A stretch of DNA of 64,000 nucleotides from Stutzerimonas stutzeri. GTDB taxonomy: Bacteria > Pseudomonadota > Gammaproteobacteria > Pseudomonadales > Pseudomonadaceae. The translations under genes were made by a program, and so were the position numbers. A model generated the notes under the pieces. That model had not been told where the DNA came from and made no database searches. It was given only the letters and a program-made list of their open reading frames with translations. Of this stretch, positions 63,936-64,000 are shown piece by piece (position 1 is the stretch's first letter; each line of letters begins with the position of its first letter). The stretch is taken from positions 2,431,001-2,495,000 of the forward strand of contig NZ_CP036186.1 of NCBI RefSeq assembly GCF_015291885.1, given 5' to 3'.

Positions 63936-64000
63936 TCAGAGCATGCGCTGCATGATGTCGTCTCGCTTGACCAGCCGGTGGTAAAGCGCCGCGGCGATGT
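63936..64000 (-). CDS. Probable cytochrome b561-family protein, C-terminal end
   Basis: Only the last 20 codons are in the window: IAAALYHRLVKRDDIMQRML then stop. The H-x-L-V-x-RDD-x-x-x-RML ending resembles the C-terminus of membrane cytochrome b561 proteins, whose last helix His is a haem ligand. The gene continues past the right edge on the minus strand, convergent with the M23 peptidase. Confidence 0.5.
   Translation of the reverse strand, partial: IAAALYHRLVKRDDIMQRML

Overview
The window is typical Gammaproteobacterial chromosome, most likely from the Pseudomonas stutzeri group (Stutzerimonas) or a close Pseudomonas relative. This is inferred from high-GC coding bias, the gacA(TTG start)-uvrC-pgsA-tRNA block, an ErcA/ErcS-like pair, a DUF1652 gene and a glgA-treZ-malQ-treY-DUF2934-glgX stress/glycogen block close to ligD. 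I see no insertion sequence, phage gene, CRISPR array or rRNA.

Layout. 1-3.7 kb: end of an S9 peptidase, an iron-type alcohol dehydrogenase (ErcA-like) and an overlapping hybrid histidine kinase (ErcS/NahK-like). 3.8-10.1 kb: a small CzcI-like periplasmic protein and a complete Cus-type Cu(I)/Ag(I) efflux operon (cusCBA), followed convergently by a ZIP-like membrane protein. 11.0-14.4 kb: gacA, uvrC, pgsA, tRNA-Gly(GCC), tRNA-Cys(GCA) and a strong terminator. 14.5-24.4 kb: two small proteins, then a large divergent arsenic island. Leftward it carries arsO, acr3, an ArsP/YraQ-type permease and a CxxC thioredoxin-like protein. Rightward it carries arsC, arsR, a second arsC, arsH, a Cys-phosphatase, ynfA, gapdh and arsJ. 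24.4-27.6 kb: an AlgE-like porin with a candidate ANR/DNR box, a 59-aa unknown, a RES/Xre toxin-antitoxin pair and tRNA-Leu(UAA) on the minus strand. In the ancestral enteric order (pgsA-glyW-cysT-leuZ) that tRNA-Leu follows tRNA-Cys, so about 13 kb has come between them and the tRNA-Leu side is inverted.

27.7-35.0 kb (all minus): an Fe-S XPD/DinG-type helicase with an N-terminal PD-(D/E)XK nuclease domain, translationally coupled to a FAN1-type VRR-NUC nuclease; hemN; and a chemoreceptor with a c-type haem motif in its periplasmic domain. 35.6-39 kb: galU, a VOC protein, glutathione reductase and a PCu(A)C copper chaperone. 39.4-43.4 kb: a three-gene operon of membrane-anchored sialidase-like protein, polytopic membrane protein and LTA-synthase/phosphoethanolamine-transferase-like enzyme, flanked by gene-poor spacers. 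44.1-45.3 kb: an orphan DUF47 (PhoU-like) protein and a periplasmic DsrE protein whose promoter carries a CsoR/CstR-like palindrome.

45.6-63.9 kb: stationary-phase/stress region with ligD, small envelope proteins, DUF1652, DUF2061, DUF892 (YciF-like), an MscS-type channel, a CinA-like amidase, the overlapping glycogen/trehalose operon glgA-treZ-malQ-treY-DUF2934, glgX, an M23 peptidase and the 3' end of a probable cytochrome b561.

Main themes: metal and metalloid resistance (copper efflux and chaperone, full arsenate/arsenite/organoarsenical set), DNA repair (uvrC, ligD, FAN1 plus helicase-nuclease), redox sensing, and trehalose/glycogen metabolism. Best candidates for under-described biology are the helicase-nuclease/FAN1 pair, the sialidase-LTA synthase operon, the haem-c chemoreceptor, the DsrE gene with its palindromic promoter, and an 18-codon leader ORF coupled to glgA.
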